This document shows positions 1 through 6,817 of a DNA stretch of 10,967 nucleotides, in pieces. This DNA is from CAZMJG01 sp964576365 (GTDB lineage Bacteria; Patescibacteriota; Microgenomatia; UBA1406; GWC2-37-13), in assembly GCA_964576365.1 (NCBI GenBank), contig CAZNUT010000040.1:1-10967 (forward strand), read 5' to 3'. The translations under genes and the position numbers were made by a program. Under the pieces are notes generated by a model, which ran no database searches, had not been told where the DNA came from, and was given only the letters and a program-made list of their open reading frames with translations. Within the stretch, counting starts at the first letter, position 1. Every line of letters begins with the position of its first letter.

Positions 1-15
1 TTTGAATCAGTACCA

Positions 16-51
16 CGTCACTGGAGCAAAGCGTAAGGGACGTGGGTATCT
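16..51 (+). repeat. Degenerate copy of the dispersed CGTCA...GGAGC...AAGCG repeat
   Basis: The stretch begins CGTCA, continues through GGAGCAAAGCG, and ends GGACGTGGGTATCT. The order of blocks matches the two better copies at 9076-9121 and 10332-10405. Its ends are also complementary (TACCACGTC at 11-19 against GACGTGGGTA at 39-48, one bulged base), so it could form a hairpin. A second small hairpin follows (GTTTAT/ATAAAC). It may end transcription of whatever lies left of the window, but there is no T-run. Assignment to the repeat family is by eye and is the weakest of the three copies. Confidence 0.45.
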
Positions 52-107
52 ATGTTTATTAATCATAAACGCCGTAACACTTTTACTTTTTCATTCTTAC
101 CTATTAA

Positions 108-137
108 TTAACATCTACCACCTACCATCTGTATAAT
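108..137 (+). promoter_or_regulatory. Predicted promoter of the Fic gene
   Basis: TTAACA (108-113) and a perfect TATAAT (132-137) are separated by 18 bases. The -10 box ends only 10 bases before the ATG at 148, so transcription would start about four bases upstream of the start codon. That leaves no room for a Shine-Dalgarno site and implies a leaderless or near-leaderless message. Confidence 0.6.
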
Positions 138-147
138 AAGTACTGTT

Positions 148-1194
148 ATGTTTTCTCCGAAATTTCAGATCACCAACAAGATACTGAATTTCATTTCCAA
201 AGTAGAAGCAGTAGAGGAGGTTATCAGACACGCGCCTATTCTACCTTTGTGGGAAAAAGAATTTCGTGAGGATGCGATAGTCCGATCTGTTCATCACGGT
301 ACTCATCTTGAAGGTAATATGCTTCAAAAAGATGAGGCGGCTGAGGTATTGCGTGGTAAAGAAGTCATGGCACGTCCACGTGATATTCAGGAAATTATCA
401 ACTATCGTCGTGTCATTGATCTTATCGATCAGGAAGTAAAGAAAAAAAATTCTGCTATTACGGAGGATACGATCTTCCAATTTCATCAAACCATTGTTTC
501 TAAAATATTACCGCCAGATCAGTCAGGATCGTATAGAGCAAAACAGGTAGTGATCCGCAATTCTCAGACTGGAGAAGTCACATTTCGTCCTCCGAGCCCT
601 CTTGAAGTGCCATATCTTATGAAAGAATTTTTGATGTGGCTCAATCGCATCACAAAAGATGATTTACACCCGATTTTAAAAGCTGGTATCGCGCACCACG
701 AACTTGTGCGTATTCATCCATTTATAGATGGCAATGGTCGAGTTGCTCGAGTACTCGCTACTCTTATACTTCTTACCGGCGGCTATGATATCCGACGCTT
801 TTTTTCACTTGAAGAATACTACGATCGTGATGCGGTAGCCTATTACGAAAATTTACAACGTGCTTCTGCGGGGGATATGACGACGTGGCTTGAATACTTT
901 ACCTATGGAGCATCAGTTGAGTTTGAGCGTGTTAAAGAGAAAGTATTACGACTTTCAAAAGATGCAAAGATGAAAGATAAATTTGGTGGTCAGCAGATTT
1001 TCCTTACAGATAGGCAAGTAAAGATCATTGAGTATATCCAGGATATTGGTTATCTCCAAAATCAGGCATTTGATACAATCTTTCCAAATGTTTCCGAGGA
1101 TTCAGTGTTGCGAGATGTGAAAGACCTGATCGAAAAAAATCTTATCAAAAAGATCGGTAAAACCAAGGCGGCGAGATATGTACTTACTGGTTAG
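148..1194 (+). CDS. Fic family protein (predicted AMP-transferase) with C-terminal winged helix
   Basis: Fic-domain enzymes usually transfer AMP from ATP to a hydroxyl side chain of a target protein. The full catalytic motif is present at residues 190-201 (HPFIDGNGRVAR), including the catalytic His190, the acidic Asp194 and the phosphate-binding GNGR. An N-terminal segment around residues 47-57 ends HLEGN and looks like the inhibitory helix that places a glutamate (Glu55) over the ATP site; the usual Ser/Thr four residues before the Glu is Gly here. A 'FRPPSP' flap-like segment lies near residues 146-151. Residues about 290-348 look like a winged helix-turn-helix (TDRQ...YIQDIGYLQ...DLIEKNLI). 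This is the common stand-alone Fic layout of about 350 residues, and the gene appears intact. No antitoxin gene adjoins it, which fits in-cis inhibition. The target is unknown; it may be self-modification or a housekeeping protein. The ATG is supported by the promoter just upstream. Confidence 0.9.
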   Translation: MFSPKFQITNKILNFISKVEAVEEVIRHAPILPLWEKEFREDAIVRSVHHGTHLEGNMLQKDEAAEVLRGKEVMARPRDIQEIINYRRVIDLIDQEVKKKNSAITEDTIFQFHQTIVSKILPPDQSGSYRAKQVVIRNSQTGEVTFRPPSPLEVPYLMKEFLMWLNRITKDDLHPILKAGIAHHELVRIHPFIDGNGRVARVLATLILLTGGYDIRRFFSLEEYYDRDAVAYYENLQRASAGDMTTWLEYFTYGASVEFERVKEKVLRLSKDAKMKDKFGGQQIFLTDRQVKIIEYIQDIGYLQNQAFDTIFPNVSEDSVLRDVKDLIEKNLIKKIGKTKAARYVLTG

Positions 1195-1418
1195 TTTATG
1201 AAGTAGCTATTAGCTTTTTGGTAATAAGTAAAAGTGAAAAAGTAAAGTTTCTTTTTTAAAAATTAAGAATGAACATTTCATATTTTTTTAGTCATTAACT
1301 AACTATACTAATCTAACCTTAGAAGATCCGCGGATGTAAGTCCGGGCGGTGTATCGGGTTCCTAATTCAGTTACTTAGTTATTGGAAACGAGTCGTCAGA
1401 TATTAGTTTGTAGTTTTT
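1195..1418. other. Gene-free spacer with a GC-rich structured patch before the ligase gene
   Basis: The first half (to about 1315) is AT-rich low-complexity sequence. It contains a weak terminator-like AGCT-ATT-AGCT-TTTT (1205-1219) and a TATACT -10-like box at 1304-1309. From about 1325 the composition becomes GC-rich: ATCCGCGGAT (1326-1335) is a perfect palindrome, and CCGCGGA (1328-1334) can pair with TCC..GCGG downstream. GGTTCC and GGAAAC further on are nearly complementary. If transcription starts near 1316 this would be a structured 5' leader of about 100 bases for the ligase. I do not recognise it as a known RNA family. Confidence 0.35.
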
Positions 1419-3206
1419 ATGAAATTCAGAGAGTGCGCTACATATATTCAGAAAATCGAGGCTGAATCTGCACGATTAGGTATTACACGTATTCTTGCAG
1501 AGCTCTTTCATTTATTATCTCCTGAAGAGACCTGCCAAGTTATTTACCTCGTGCAGGGTCTGGTGAGTCCGAAGTTTAACGCGATAAATTTTGGCATAGC
1601 AGAAAAAATGATGATTCGCGCTATAGCAGCAGCTTTGCAATTGGAAGTGAAACATGTTCAGTCTCTTGTTTCCACTTCGGGTGATATAGGAAGTACTGTT
1701 GAAAAGCTCAAAAAAGAATATCCGAGCATCACAGAAACCTCTCTTTCGATTACTGAAGTTTTTTCTTCCCTGCATCAGATTGCTATAGCATCAGGTGAAG
1801 GATCACAAGATCATAAAATTCAGCTTATTGCTCATTTACTTCAACAAAGCGATCCACTTTCAGCACGATACATTGTTCGTATACCATTGGCGCAGCTACG
1901 TTTGGGTTTTTCAGATATGACCATTCTTGACGCATTATCCTGGATGATGAAAGGAGACAAGTCTCTTCGACCCGCTCTACAGGCAGCTTATCATGTACGT
2001 CCGGATATGGGCTACATTGGTAAACTGTTGCAATCAGATGGTATGACAGCAGTAGAGAAAATAACACCAGAGGTTTTTACTCCAATCATTATGATGCGTG
2101 CTGAAAGACTTTCGTCTGGCGATGAAATTATTGAAAAGATTGGTGAGTGTCTTCTGGAGCCAAAGTATGATGGTTTTCGTCTTCAAGTTCATAAAAAGGG
2201 CAAAGAGGTGAAGTTGTTTACTCGGGGACTCGAAGATGCCACATTCATGTATCCCGATATTGTAGAGGGAGTGCGTAATGAAGTGACAGCGAAAACAGCT
2301 ATTTTTGAAGGTGAAGCAATAGGTTATGATATACAATCTCGGTCTTTTCTTCCGTTTCAAGAGACTTCTCAGCGAAAGCGCAAATACGGAATTACTGAGA
2401 AAGTTGCCGAAATTCCTCTCAAGTTATTTTCATTTGATTTACTGTATTGCGAAGGAGAATCCTTTTTGCGTCAACCTTTCAAAACACGAAGACAAAAATT
2501 GGAAAGTACTATTCACAACTCCCGCAATCAAGACGCTGATACTATTTTAGTCGCACCAAGTCATCTTGTTAGGGATGGAAAAAAAATCGAGATGATATTT
2601 GATGAAGCGATAACAAATGGCTTAGAAGGAGTGATCGCAAAAAAAATGACTGGTTTTTATGAGCCAGGCGCTCGGGGTTGGAATTGGATCAAATTTAAAA
2701 AAAGTTACTCATCAAAAATAGAAGACACCATAGATTGTGTAGTGATGGGATACGATCTGGGAAAGGGTAAACGCACTGCATTTGGTATTGGGGCTTTTCT
2801 TGTTGGTGTTCTTGATGAGGAACGTGAAATGTTCGTTACATTCGCCAAAATTGGCACAGGTCTCACTGATGATGAATGGCGTGAATTAAGATCTCGTTGT
2901 GAAAAGCTGCAGAGAAAGCAGATGCCAGTGCAGTATGATGTCGATAAAATGATGGAGTGTGATGTATGGGTAGAACCCCAAATAGTGGTTGAAATTAAAG
3001 CAGATGAGATTACTCGGTCGCCAGTGCATACGGCAGGAAGAAAATTAAAACCATCAAAATCAGGCGCGGCATTTGAGGTAGATATTCCGGGATATGCATT
3101 GCGTTTTCCTCGATTACAGAGATTTAGGGATGATAAAACAGTCAATGATGCAACCACTTTAAAAGAAGTTCAATCAATATCTCAAATTAGCACTACTCAT
3201 TCATAA
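1419..3206 (+). CDS. ATP-dependent DNA ligase, archaeal/eukaryotic Lig1 type
   Basis: It seals nicks in duplex DNA through a ligase-AMP intermediate, using ATP. All nucleotidyltransferase motifs are visible: motif I KYDGFR with the adenylated Lys249, motif III FEGEA (297-301), motif IIIa FSFDLLY (337-343), motif IV EGVIAK (403-408) and motif V WIKFKK (423-428). The N-terminal 220 residues match the helical DNA-binding domain of Lig1-like enzymes (RLGFSDMTILDAL at 161-173). The C-terminal OB domain ends with ALRFPRLQRFRDDK (560-573), typical of archaeal ligases. At 595 residues the length is normal and the gene is intact. The ATG at 1419 has no Shine-Dalgarno site; a weak TATTAG at 1401-1406 could serve as the -10 of a short-leader transcript. 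The next gene starts one base after the stop. Bacterial replication normally uses NAD-dependent LigA, so this enzyme may work in repair or replace it; whether ligA exists elsewhere cannot be seen here. Confidence 0.95.
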   Translation: MKFRECATYIQKIEAESARLGITRILAELFHLLSPEETCQVIYLVQGLVSPKFNAINFGIAEKMMIRAIAAALQLEVKHVQSLVSTSGDIGSTVEKLKKEYPSITETSLSITEVFSSLHQIAIASGEGSQDHKIQLIAHLLQQSDPLSARYIVRIPLAQLRLGFSDMTILDALSWMMKGDKSLRPALQAAYHVRPDMGYIGKLLQSDGMTAVEKITPEVFTPIIMMRAERLSSGDEIIEKIGECLLEPKYDGFRLQVHKKGKEVKLFTRGLEDATFMYPDIVEGVRNEVTAKTAIFEGEAIGYDIQSRSFLPFQETSQRKRKYGITEKVAEIPLKLFSFDLLYCEGESFLRQPFKTRRQKLESTIHNSRNQDADTILVAPSHLVRDGKKIEMIFDEAITNGLEGVIAKKMTGFYEPGARGWNWIKFKKSYSSKIEDTIDCVVMGYDLGKGKRTAFGIGAFLVGVLDEEREMFVTFAKIGTGLTDDEWRELRSRCEKLQRKQMPVQYDVDKMMECDVWVEPQIVVEIKADEITRSPVHTAGRKLKPSKSGAAFEVDIPGYALRFPRLQRFRDDKTVNDATTLKEVQSISQISTTHS

Positions 3207-3207
3207 T

Positions 3208-3483
3208 ATGCGTTTTTCTTTTTGGATTGCACTCAGGTCTCTATTGTTAACAATTGGTTTTTTTGGCTTGATTCACATTATGCTTTCTCTCGGGTTATGG
3301 ATCGTTCGCAAAAATATAATGTATATTTTGCCCTCACATCTTATTGGTCTTGATCAATTTGCTACTTTTGGGAAAAGTATTTTAATATTCGATGTACTAA
3401 TACCATTTGGTGTTTTATTATTTTCTTCATTTTTGTACTGGCACCAGGTTCGCAGTGGAGTACATGGTCATAAAAATACATAG
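3208..3483 (+). CDS. Small hypothetical membrane protein (91 aa)
   Basis: I do not recognise a family. The protein starts with a short basic end (MRFSFWIALR) and has two likely membrane helices, roughly residues 9-33 and 57-78, joined by a loop with PSHLIGLDQF. It ends in a polar tail rich in His and Gly. Its ATG lies one base after the ligase stop, so translation is probably coupled to the ligase and both would share a promoter. The last 122 bases overlap the 3' end of the glycosyltransferase gene on the opposite strand. That makes one of the two C-termini suspect, although both frames look natural (hydrophobic helix here, ordinary soluble sequence there). The function is unknown. Confidence 0.6.
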   Translation: MRFSFWIALRSLLLTIGFFGLIHIMLSLGLWIVRKNIMYILPSHLIGLDQFATFGKSILIFDVLIPFGVLLFSSFLYWHQVRSGVHGHKNT

Positions 3484-4138
3484 TACGAATCCACTTTGGT
3501 AGATAATCCGTTACTATTGATTCCATGTTGTGATTTATTCTTCTGGCTGAAACATATGTTACAAGGTCTGGATCAAAGACGATAGTACCATATTTGGCAA
3601 TATGCATAGCTAGATCAATATCTTCATGTATGTCAGTATCGAGTTCGCAACATTCATCCTGTACCTTCATCCATGCACTTTTTTTTAAGGCAAGGTTGGG
3701 ACCTTGGACAATGTCGTGGCCTAGAAGTAATTTTGAAATTTTAAAATACATGAATGTTTGAATTTTTGTAGTAATGGCAGGAAAATACGCATCGTAAAAG
3801 TAACTGATTCCTGAAACAGCCTCTATATCTTCAGATAAAAAGGCTTCTTTAATTTTTTGTATCCAGTCATAAGGTGCTATGCTGTCGGCATCAATACGAG
3901 CTATAATTTCGTGACTGGCCGTATTAAACCCGGTATTTCTCGCTGGCGTAATACCAGGTTTTTTTTCTGAGATGACTCTGACTTTATATTTTTTTGCCAC
4001 AAGGCTGGTATTATCGCTGGAGTTGTTGTCCACTACTATTATCTCGTCTGGAGGAGTAGATTGAGCGTTAAGACTTTCAAGACATTTGTCTATATATTTT
4101 TCTTCATTGTAGGCTGGGATGACGACTGAGATTTTCAT
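3362..4138 (-). CDS. Family 2 glycosyltransferase
   Basis: A GT-A fold, inverting sugar transferase that uses a nucleotide-sugar donor and probably acts at the inner face of the membrane in surface glycan synthesis. The N-terminus KISVVIPAYNEEKYI (2-16) and DEIIVVDNNSSDNT (31-44) form the nucleotide-binding core. RIDADS (81-86) holds the metal-binding DxD (Asp83, Asp85). GPNLALKKSAW (146-156) and HEDIDL (171-176) give the acceptor-side segment and the ED catalytic-base motif. No clear membrane helix follows, and the C-terminus is basic (STKMKKIIKH). At 258 residues it is a compact but complete member. Its -10 box sits six bases before the ATG. Its end overlaps the small membrane gene tail to tail. 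The DUF2298 gene upstream on the same strand is separated by a terminator-like hairpin, so the two are probably not one operon. Donor and acceptor cannot be told from sequence. Confidence 0.9.
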   Translation of the reverse strand: MKISVVIPAYNEEKYIDKCLESLNAQSTPPDEIIVVDNNSSDNTSLVAKKYKVRVISEKKPGITPARNTGFNTASHEIIARIDADSIAPYDWIQKIKEAFLSEDIEAVSGISYFYDAYFPAITTKIQTFMYFKISKLLLGHDIVQGPNLALKKSAWMKVQDECCELDTDIHEDIDLAMHIAKYGTIVFDPDLVTYVSARRINHNMESIVTDYLPKWIRTMYFYDHVLHCEPGASTKMKKIIKHQMVLVHRILKYFSQK

Positions 4139-4144
4139 ACTCTT

Positions 4145-4150
4145 ATTGTA
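4145..4150 (-). promoter_or_regulatory. -10 box of the glycosyltransferase gene
   Basis: Read on the minus strand this is TACAAT, followed by six bases and then the ATG at 4138. Transcription would therefore start at or next to the A of the start codon, a leaderless arrangement. The -35 side is poor: TTGATA (plus strand 4171-4176) is 20 bases away, longer than usual, and it overlaps a DnaA-box-like nonamer. Confidence 0.4.
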
Positions 4151-4169
4151 TCAAAATAGATATTGATAG

Positions 4170-4190
4170 TTATCAACATAGTGTGTATAA
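4170..4190. other. Pair of DnaA-box-like nonamers in opposite orientation
   Basis: TTATCAACA (4170-4178) and TGTGTATAA (4182-4190, reverse complement TTATACACA) each differ by one base from the DnaA box TTATCCACA. They are three bases apart and face each other. A very AT-rich stretch follows (4195-4240). Two one-mismatch boxes in AT-rich DNA can arise by chance, so this is only a candidate for DnaA binding, either as an autoregulated promoter site or as part of an origin. Confidence 0.3.
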
Positions 4191-4201
4191 CTCATTTATC
4201 A

Positions 4202-4230
4202 TTGTTAAATCAATATAATTTGTTTATAAT
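4202..4230 (+). promoter_or_regulatory. Predicted plus-strand promoter in the gene-free region
   Basis: TTGTTA (4202-4207), 17 bases, then a perfect TATAAT (4225-4230). A start near 4237 would give a transcript of about 150 bases ending at the hairpin and T-run at 4388, with no gene of normal size in it. The surrounding DNA is AT-rich, which raises the chance of a false match. Confidence 0.35.
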
Positions 4231-4275
4231 TTACTATAAGCTATGCTCTTTTTAGTTGTAAAAATATTATAAGAC

Positions 4276-4304
4276 TTGACAGAAGAAAAAGAGAGTCTTA
4301 GTAT
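4276..4304 (+). promoter_or_regulatory. Second predicted plus-strand promoter, spanned by an inverted repeat
   Basis: A perfect -35 TTGACA (4276-4281) is followed after 17 bases by TAGTAT (4299-4304, four of six). TAAGACT (4270-4276) and AGTCTTA (4294-4300) form a 7-bp inverted repeat that touches both boxes, a position typical of an operator. A start near 4311 would give an RNA of about 78 bases ending at 4388. Confidence 0.4.
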
Positions 4305-4310
4305 TACGGT

Positions 4311-4388
4311 ACAAAAAAAGAGGGCATAAAAAAAGAGCATCACTACCGCTCGTATAAAGGGGACGACGTGTAGTAATGCTCTTTTTTT
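4311..4388 (+). ncRNA. Candidate small RNA ending in an intrinsic terminator
   Basis: This interval lies between a promoter-like sequence and a long hairpin with a seven-T tail, and it contains no gene. The 5' end is A-rich (ACAAAAAAAGAGGGCATA) and the rest is the hairpin. I do not recognise a known RNA family. The alternative is that the hairpin only ends the DUF2298 message from the other strand and nothing is transcribed rightward. Confidence 0.3.
4328..4388. terminator. Long bidirectional rho-independent terminator
   Basis: AAAAAAAGAGCATCACTAC (4328-4346) pairs with GTAGTAATGCTCTTTTTTT (4370-4388) at 18 of 19 positions. The stem continues inward with CG/CG and TCGT/ACGA around the loop ATAAAGGGG. 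A-run and T-run flank it on both sides, so it can terminate in either direction. It would end the leftward DUF2298 message, whose stop codon lies about 70 bases before it, and any rightward transcript from the promoters at 4202-4304. A second perfect 8-bp hairpin, CGTAAATA/TATTTACG (4389-4412), abuts it. Confidence 0.8.
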
Positions 4389-4459
4389 CGTAAATAAACA
4401 CTTCTATTTACGATGTATTACACAATATCATATCTCAAAATTATTGTCAAATGTAGGTC

Positions 4460-6757
4460 TTAATTTACTTTATACAGAGCCCCAACCCCATTTGTTGATT
4501 GAAATATCAAAGTACCTATTTTTGAGAATTTTTCTTCATTGATTTTGGGGTATTTTTCGCGCTCCATCTGAGAGATCACTACATACTCTACATTGTATTT
4601 TTTGAATAAATTACGTGTTATTTCTAGATCAGTCGATTCATACATAGATGATATATCAGGAATGCGATTTCCGACGGTATCAGAGGAGCCTCTCCATAAC
4701 CATTCATGTACCCACCAGCCCGCAACAGTAGGAATGCCAGTGTAAGCAGATACTCTATTGTAATCGGTGTATGAGTCCCCCTGAGCTTCGAGTATCACAG
4801 GCTGGCCGATTATATTTTTATTGATGTAGTTGATAATTTCCAGATCTTGTTGATAAGTATCTTTAAGCCAGGCAATGCCGTCCAATTGAGGTGTAATTTT
4901 TGGCATTTTTTGGTCTGTTAAAAAAGGAAAATATGTTTGTGTGATTTTATCAATTCCCGGGTAATATGACGGGAACGCAAAATAAAAATAAACAGATACT
5001 AATAAAAAGGGAAGTGTATATATACTAGCCCAAATATATTTTTTATAGTTCTTCCAGTCGACGATACGCATGATCACGTAGGCGGACGCCATACTCATCA
5101 TGATGTATGCCTGATATCCCATCTTAAACATAGTATTAGCTCTGAAATGGGCAGGATATATATCTTTGATATAAAAGAATTCAGGTATAGCGATAAGAAA
5201 AAAACCAAATAGAAATATGATGCTGACTAACGCATCAATTTTGTTAAACGCTTTTTTATTTTCTTTTTGTAAGTATAGAAGGCTTAAAAATAGAATAAAG
5301 CAGATTAAAAAGAAGCCCCAAAGTACAAAAAGCATCCACCACTCGCTCACTTGACAATTTCCCTTTTCAAACAAAAATGGACCAATTTTTTTCAATTCAA
5401 CAAGAAATGAAGGGCTGCAATTTACACCGATACCACTTACAAATGGTGTAAAAAAAGCAGAAAAAGGAAGAGAAAATATCATATATGAAATGCCAAGGAG
5501 TATGACATGTAGGCCAAAAGTCAATGTCAGGCGGAATCGATATGCCAACAAAATCATGACAAGCAGGATATAAATAGGACCATCAAACGCATTTGTCATA
5601 TAGTGCACTGCAACCATTGCGCCAAAAAGAATAGTCCAACGAGCATCAACTAAATCAATAAAAAGTTTTTTGTACGAGAGAAGATTTTTCTGGTTAGGAT
5701 GAGTTGGAATATGTTTTCGGGATATATAGGCAAGAATAAATGCCAATGTGGTTAAAACAAACGGAATATCAAATACATGTCCGTGTAGGTCTGCAACAAC
5801 ATAAGAATAAGAAGGAAACTCGTGAATGGTATACGGGATGAAGCGAGTGGCATTTGGATACCAGTATTTTGCATTTTGAATCAAGGTGCTAAAAAAATTC
5901 ATATTGCTCTCAATTGCTTGTTGTGCGGTTGCATCCATATCCTGCCAGATCGTCCAGAAAGGCACGGGTTTTTCATTTTCATACCCCTTTGTAAAAAGAT
6001 AAATCATATGTAGGTTGCCAGCCAGGTTGACTAGAACACTTCCAATCAATCCGGTTGCAATAGTCCTTATTTTTGGAAGATTTTTATCAGTGTATCTATA
6101 AAAAAGTGCGCAAGCATTGAGACACCAGGAAAATGCGAGAGTCATCCCCTGTGCAAATATGGTGGCAAGAATCAAATTGTAGCTAATCGAAGATGGTATG
6201 CCGGTAAGCTTGGTAAGCATAGCTCCCGACAAGTGCCCGAAGTAGTAATAATTGATAGGATAACCATTCGGGCTTTGAGGATCTGCCGAAAGCCACATAT
6301 CAAGAGGTGGAAAATAACGCGATCGGCCAATAGATTGCATAAATCCATAATCCATGAATTTTTCAAGGCCATGAATTGAAGGCTCCTGTGAGCGAACCAA
6401 AAAGAGACTGATGAGTGAAACCAAGAAAAAGAGTTCTTCGCCCAACAAAAGCATCCATTGATTAAAGCTGAGTGTACGAATGAGTTTGAGGACATGATCT
6501 TTTTTAAAGTAATAAATAAAGAAAGTCATTATTACCAGAAGAAAAAAAAGACTTTCTTGAGTAAAAGGTACTATTCGTAGTACGCCTAAAAGAAATGTAG
6601 TGTATGAAAGAATAATGATGCCTATAGTGCGGGCAAAAGGATATCCTTTGTCGATGAATTTACGAAAAATGATTGACGTTATAGGAAAAAAAATCAATCC
6701 AAGAACAAAAATATATATATGCCAAATGATCAACATCTGAAACCAGTTCATATCCAT
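4460..6757 (-). CDS. DUF2298 ('YYY') polytopic membrane protein
   Basis: The family is named for its Tyr runs. Here NYYYFGH follows FPPLDMWLSADPQSPNGYPI at about residues 150-176, and the conserved VVADLHGHVFDIPFV segment is near residues 320-335. The 765 residues are full length and very hydrophobic, with more than ten membrane helices between residues 1 and 570. A soluble C-terminal part follows, containing HEWLWRGSSD and RIPDISSMYES. Function is not established for the family; its layout resembles GT-C membrane glycosyltransferases, so a role in lipid-linked sugar transfer is an inference, supported by the nearby family-2 glycosyltransferase. Two starts compete: Met1 (6757) lies three bases from the predicted -10 box, which is too close, whereas Met3 (ATG at 6751) lies nine bases away and would suit a leaderless message. 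The gene is intact and diverges from valS. Confidence 0.85.
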   Translation of the reverse strand: MDMNWFQMLIIWHIYIFVLGLIFFPITSIIFRKFIDKGYPFARTIGIIILSYTTFLLGVLRIVPFTQESLFFLLVIMTFFIYYFKKDHVLKLIRTLSFNQWMLLLGEELFFLVSLISLFLVRSQEPSIHGLEKFMDYGFMQSIGRSRYFPPLDMWLSADPQSPNGYPINYYYFGHLSGAMLTKLTGIPSSISYNLILATIFAQGMTLAFSWCLNACALFYRYTDKNLPKIRTIATGLIGSVLVNLAGNLHMIYLFTKGYENEKPVPFWTIWQDMDATAQQAIESNMNFFSTLIQNAKYWYPNATRFIPYTIHEFPSYSYVVADLHGHVFDIPFVLTTLAFILAYISRKHIPTHPNQKNLLSYKKLFIDLVDARWTILFGAMVAVHYMTNAFDGPIYILLVMILLAYRFRLTLTFGLHVILLGISYMIFSLPFSAFFTPFVSGIGVNCSPSFLVELKKIGPFLFEKGNCQVSEWWMLFVLWGFFLICFILFLSLLYLQKENKKAFNKIDALVSIIFLFGFFLIAIPEFFYIKDIYPAHFRANTMFKMGYQAYIMMSMASAYVIMRIVDWKNYKKYIWASIYTLPFLLVSVYFYFAFPSYYPGIDKITQTYFPFLTDQKMPKITPQLDGIAWLKDTYQQDLEIINYINKNIIGQPVILEAQGDSYTDYNRVSAYTGIPTVAGWWVHEWLWRGSSDTVGNRIPDISSMYESTDLEITRNLFKKYNVEYVVISQMEREKYPKINEEKFSKIGTLIFQSTNGVGALYKVN

Positions 6758-6760
6758 TCA

Positions 6761-6789
6761 AAGATACTCTTTCCAGCTTGAAAATTCAA
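6761..6789 (-). promoter_or_regulatory. Predicted promoter of the DUF2298 gene
   Basis: On the minus strand TTGAAT (plus-strand 6789-6784) and TATCTT (6766-6761) are 17 bases apart. Expected initiation near 6754 favours the ATG at 6751 over that at 6757. Its -35 box directly abuts the -35 box of the valS promoter. Confidence 0.5.
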
Positions 6790-6806
6790 CACAATTTTGA
6801 TATAAA
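6778..6806 (+). promoter_or_regulatory. Predicted promoter of valS
   Basis: TTGAAA (6778-6783), 17 bases, TATAAA (6801-6806), each matching consensus at five of six positions. The ATG is at 6818, 11 bases after the -10 box, which implies a leader of about five bases at most. No T-box or other leader structure fits in that space. Confidence 0.6.
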
Positions 6807-6817
6807 AAGACGATTGT

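Noticed and set aside
78..1236. 11-base inverted repeats (78-88 and 1226-1236) flanking fic as transposon ends
   Set aside because: They are short, A/T-rich low-complexity sequence with no target duplication and no transposase.
1321..1400. tRNA-like gene (GGGTTCC resembles a T arm)
   Set aside because: No acceptor stem, anticodon arm or proper TTCRANY loop can be assembled.
2705..3157. 150-codon open frame on the minus strand
   Set aside because: It lies wholly inside the ligase gene, antisense, with an unnatural Ser/Thr/Arg-rich composition and no recognisable motif; a shadow frame.
6172..6495. 107-codon minus-strand frame
   Set aside because: It overlaps the DUF2298 gene in another frame of the same strand and has no family features.
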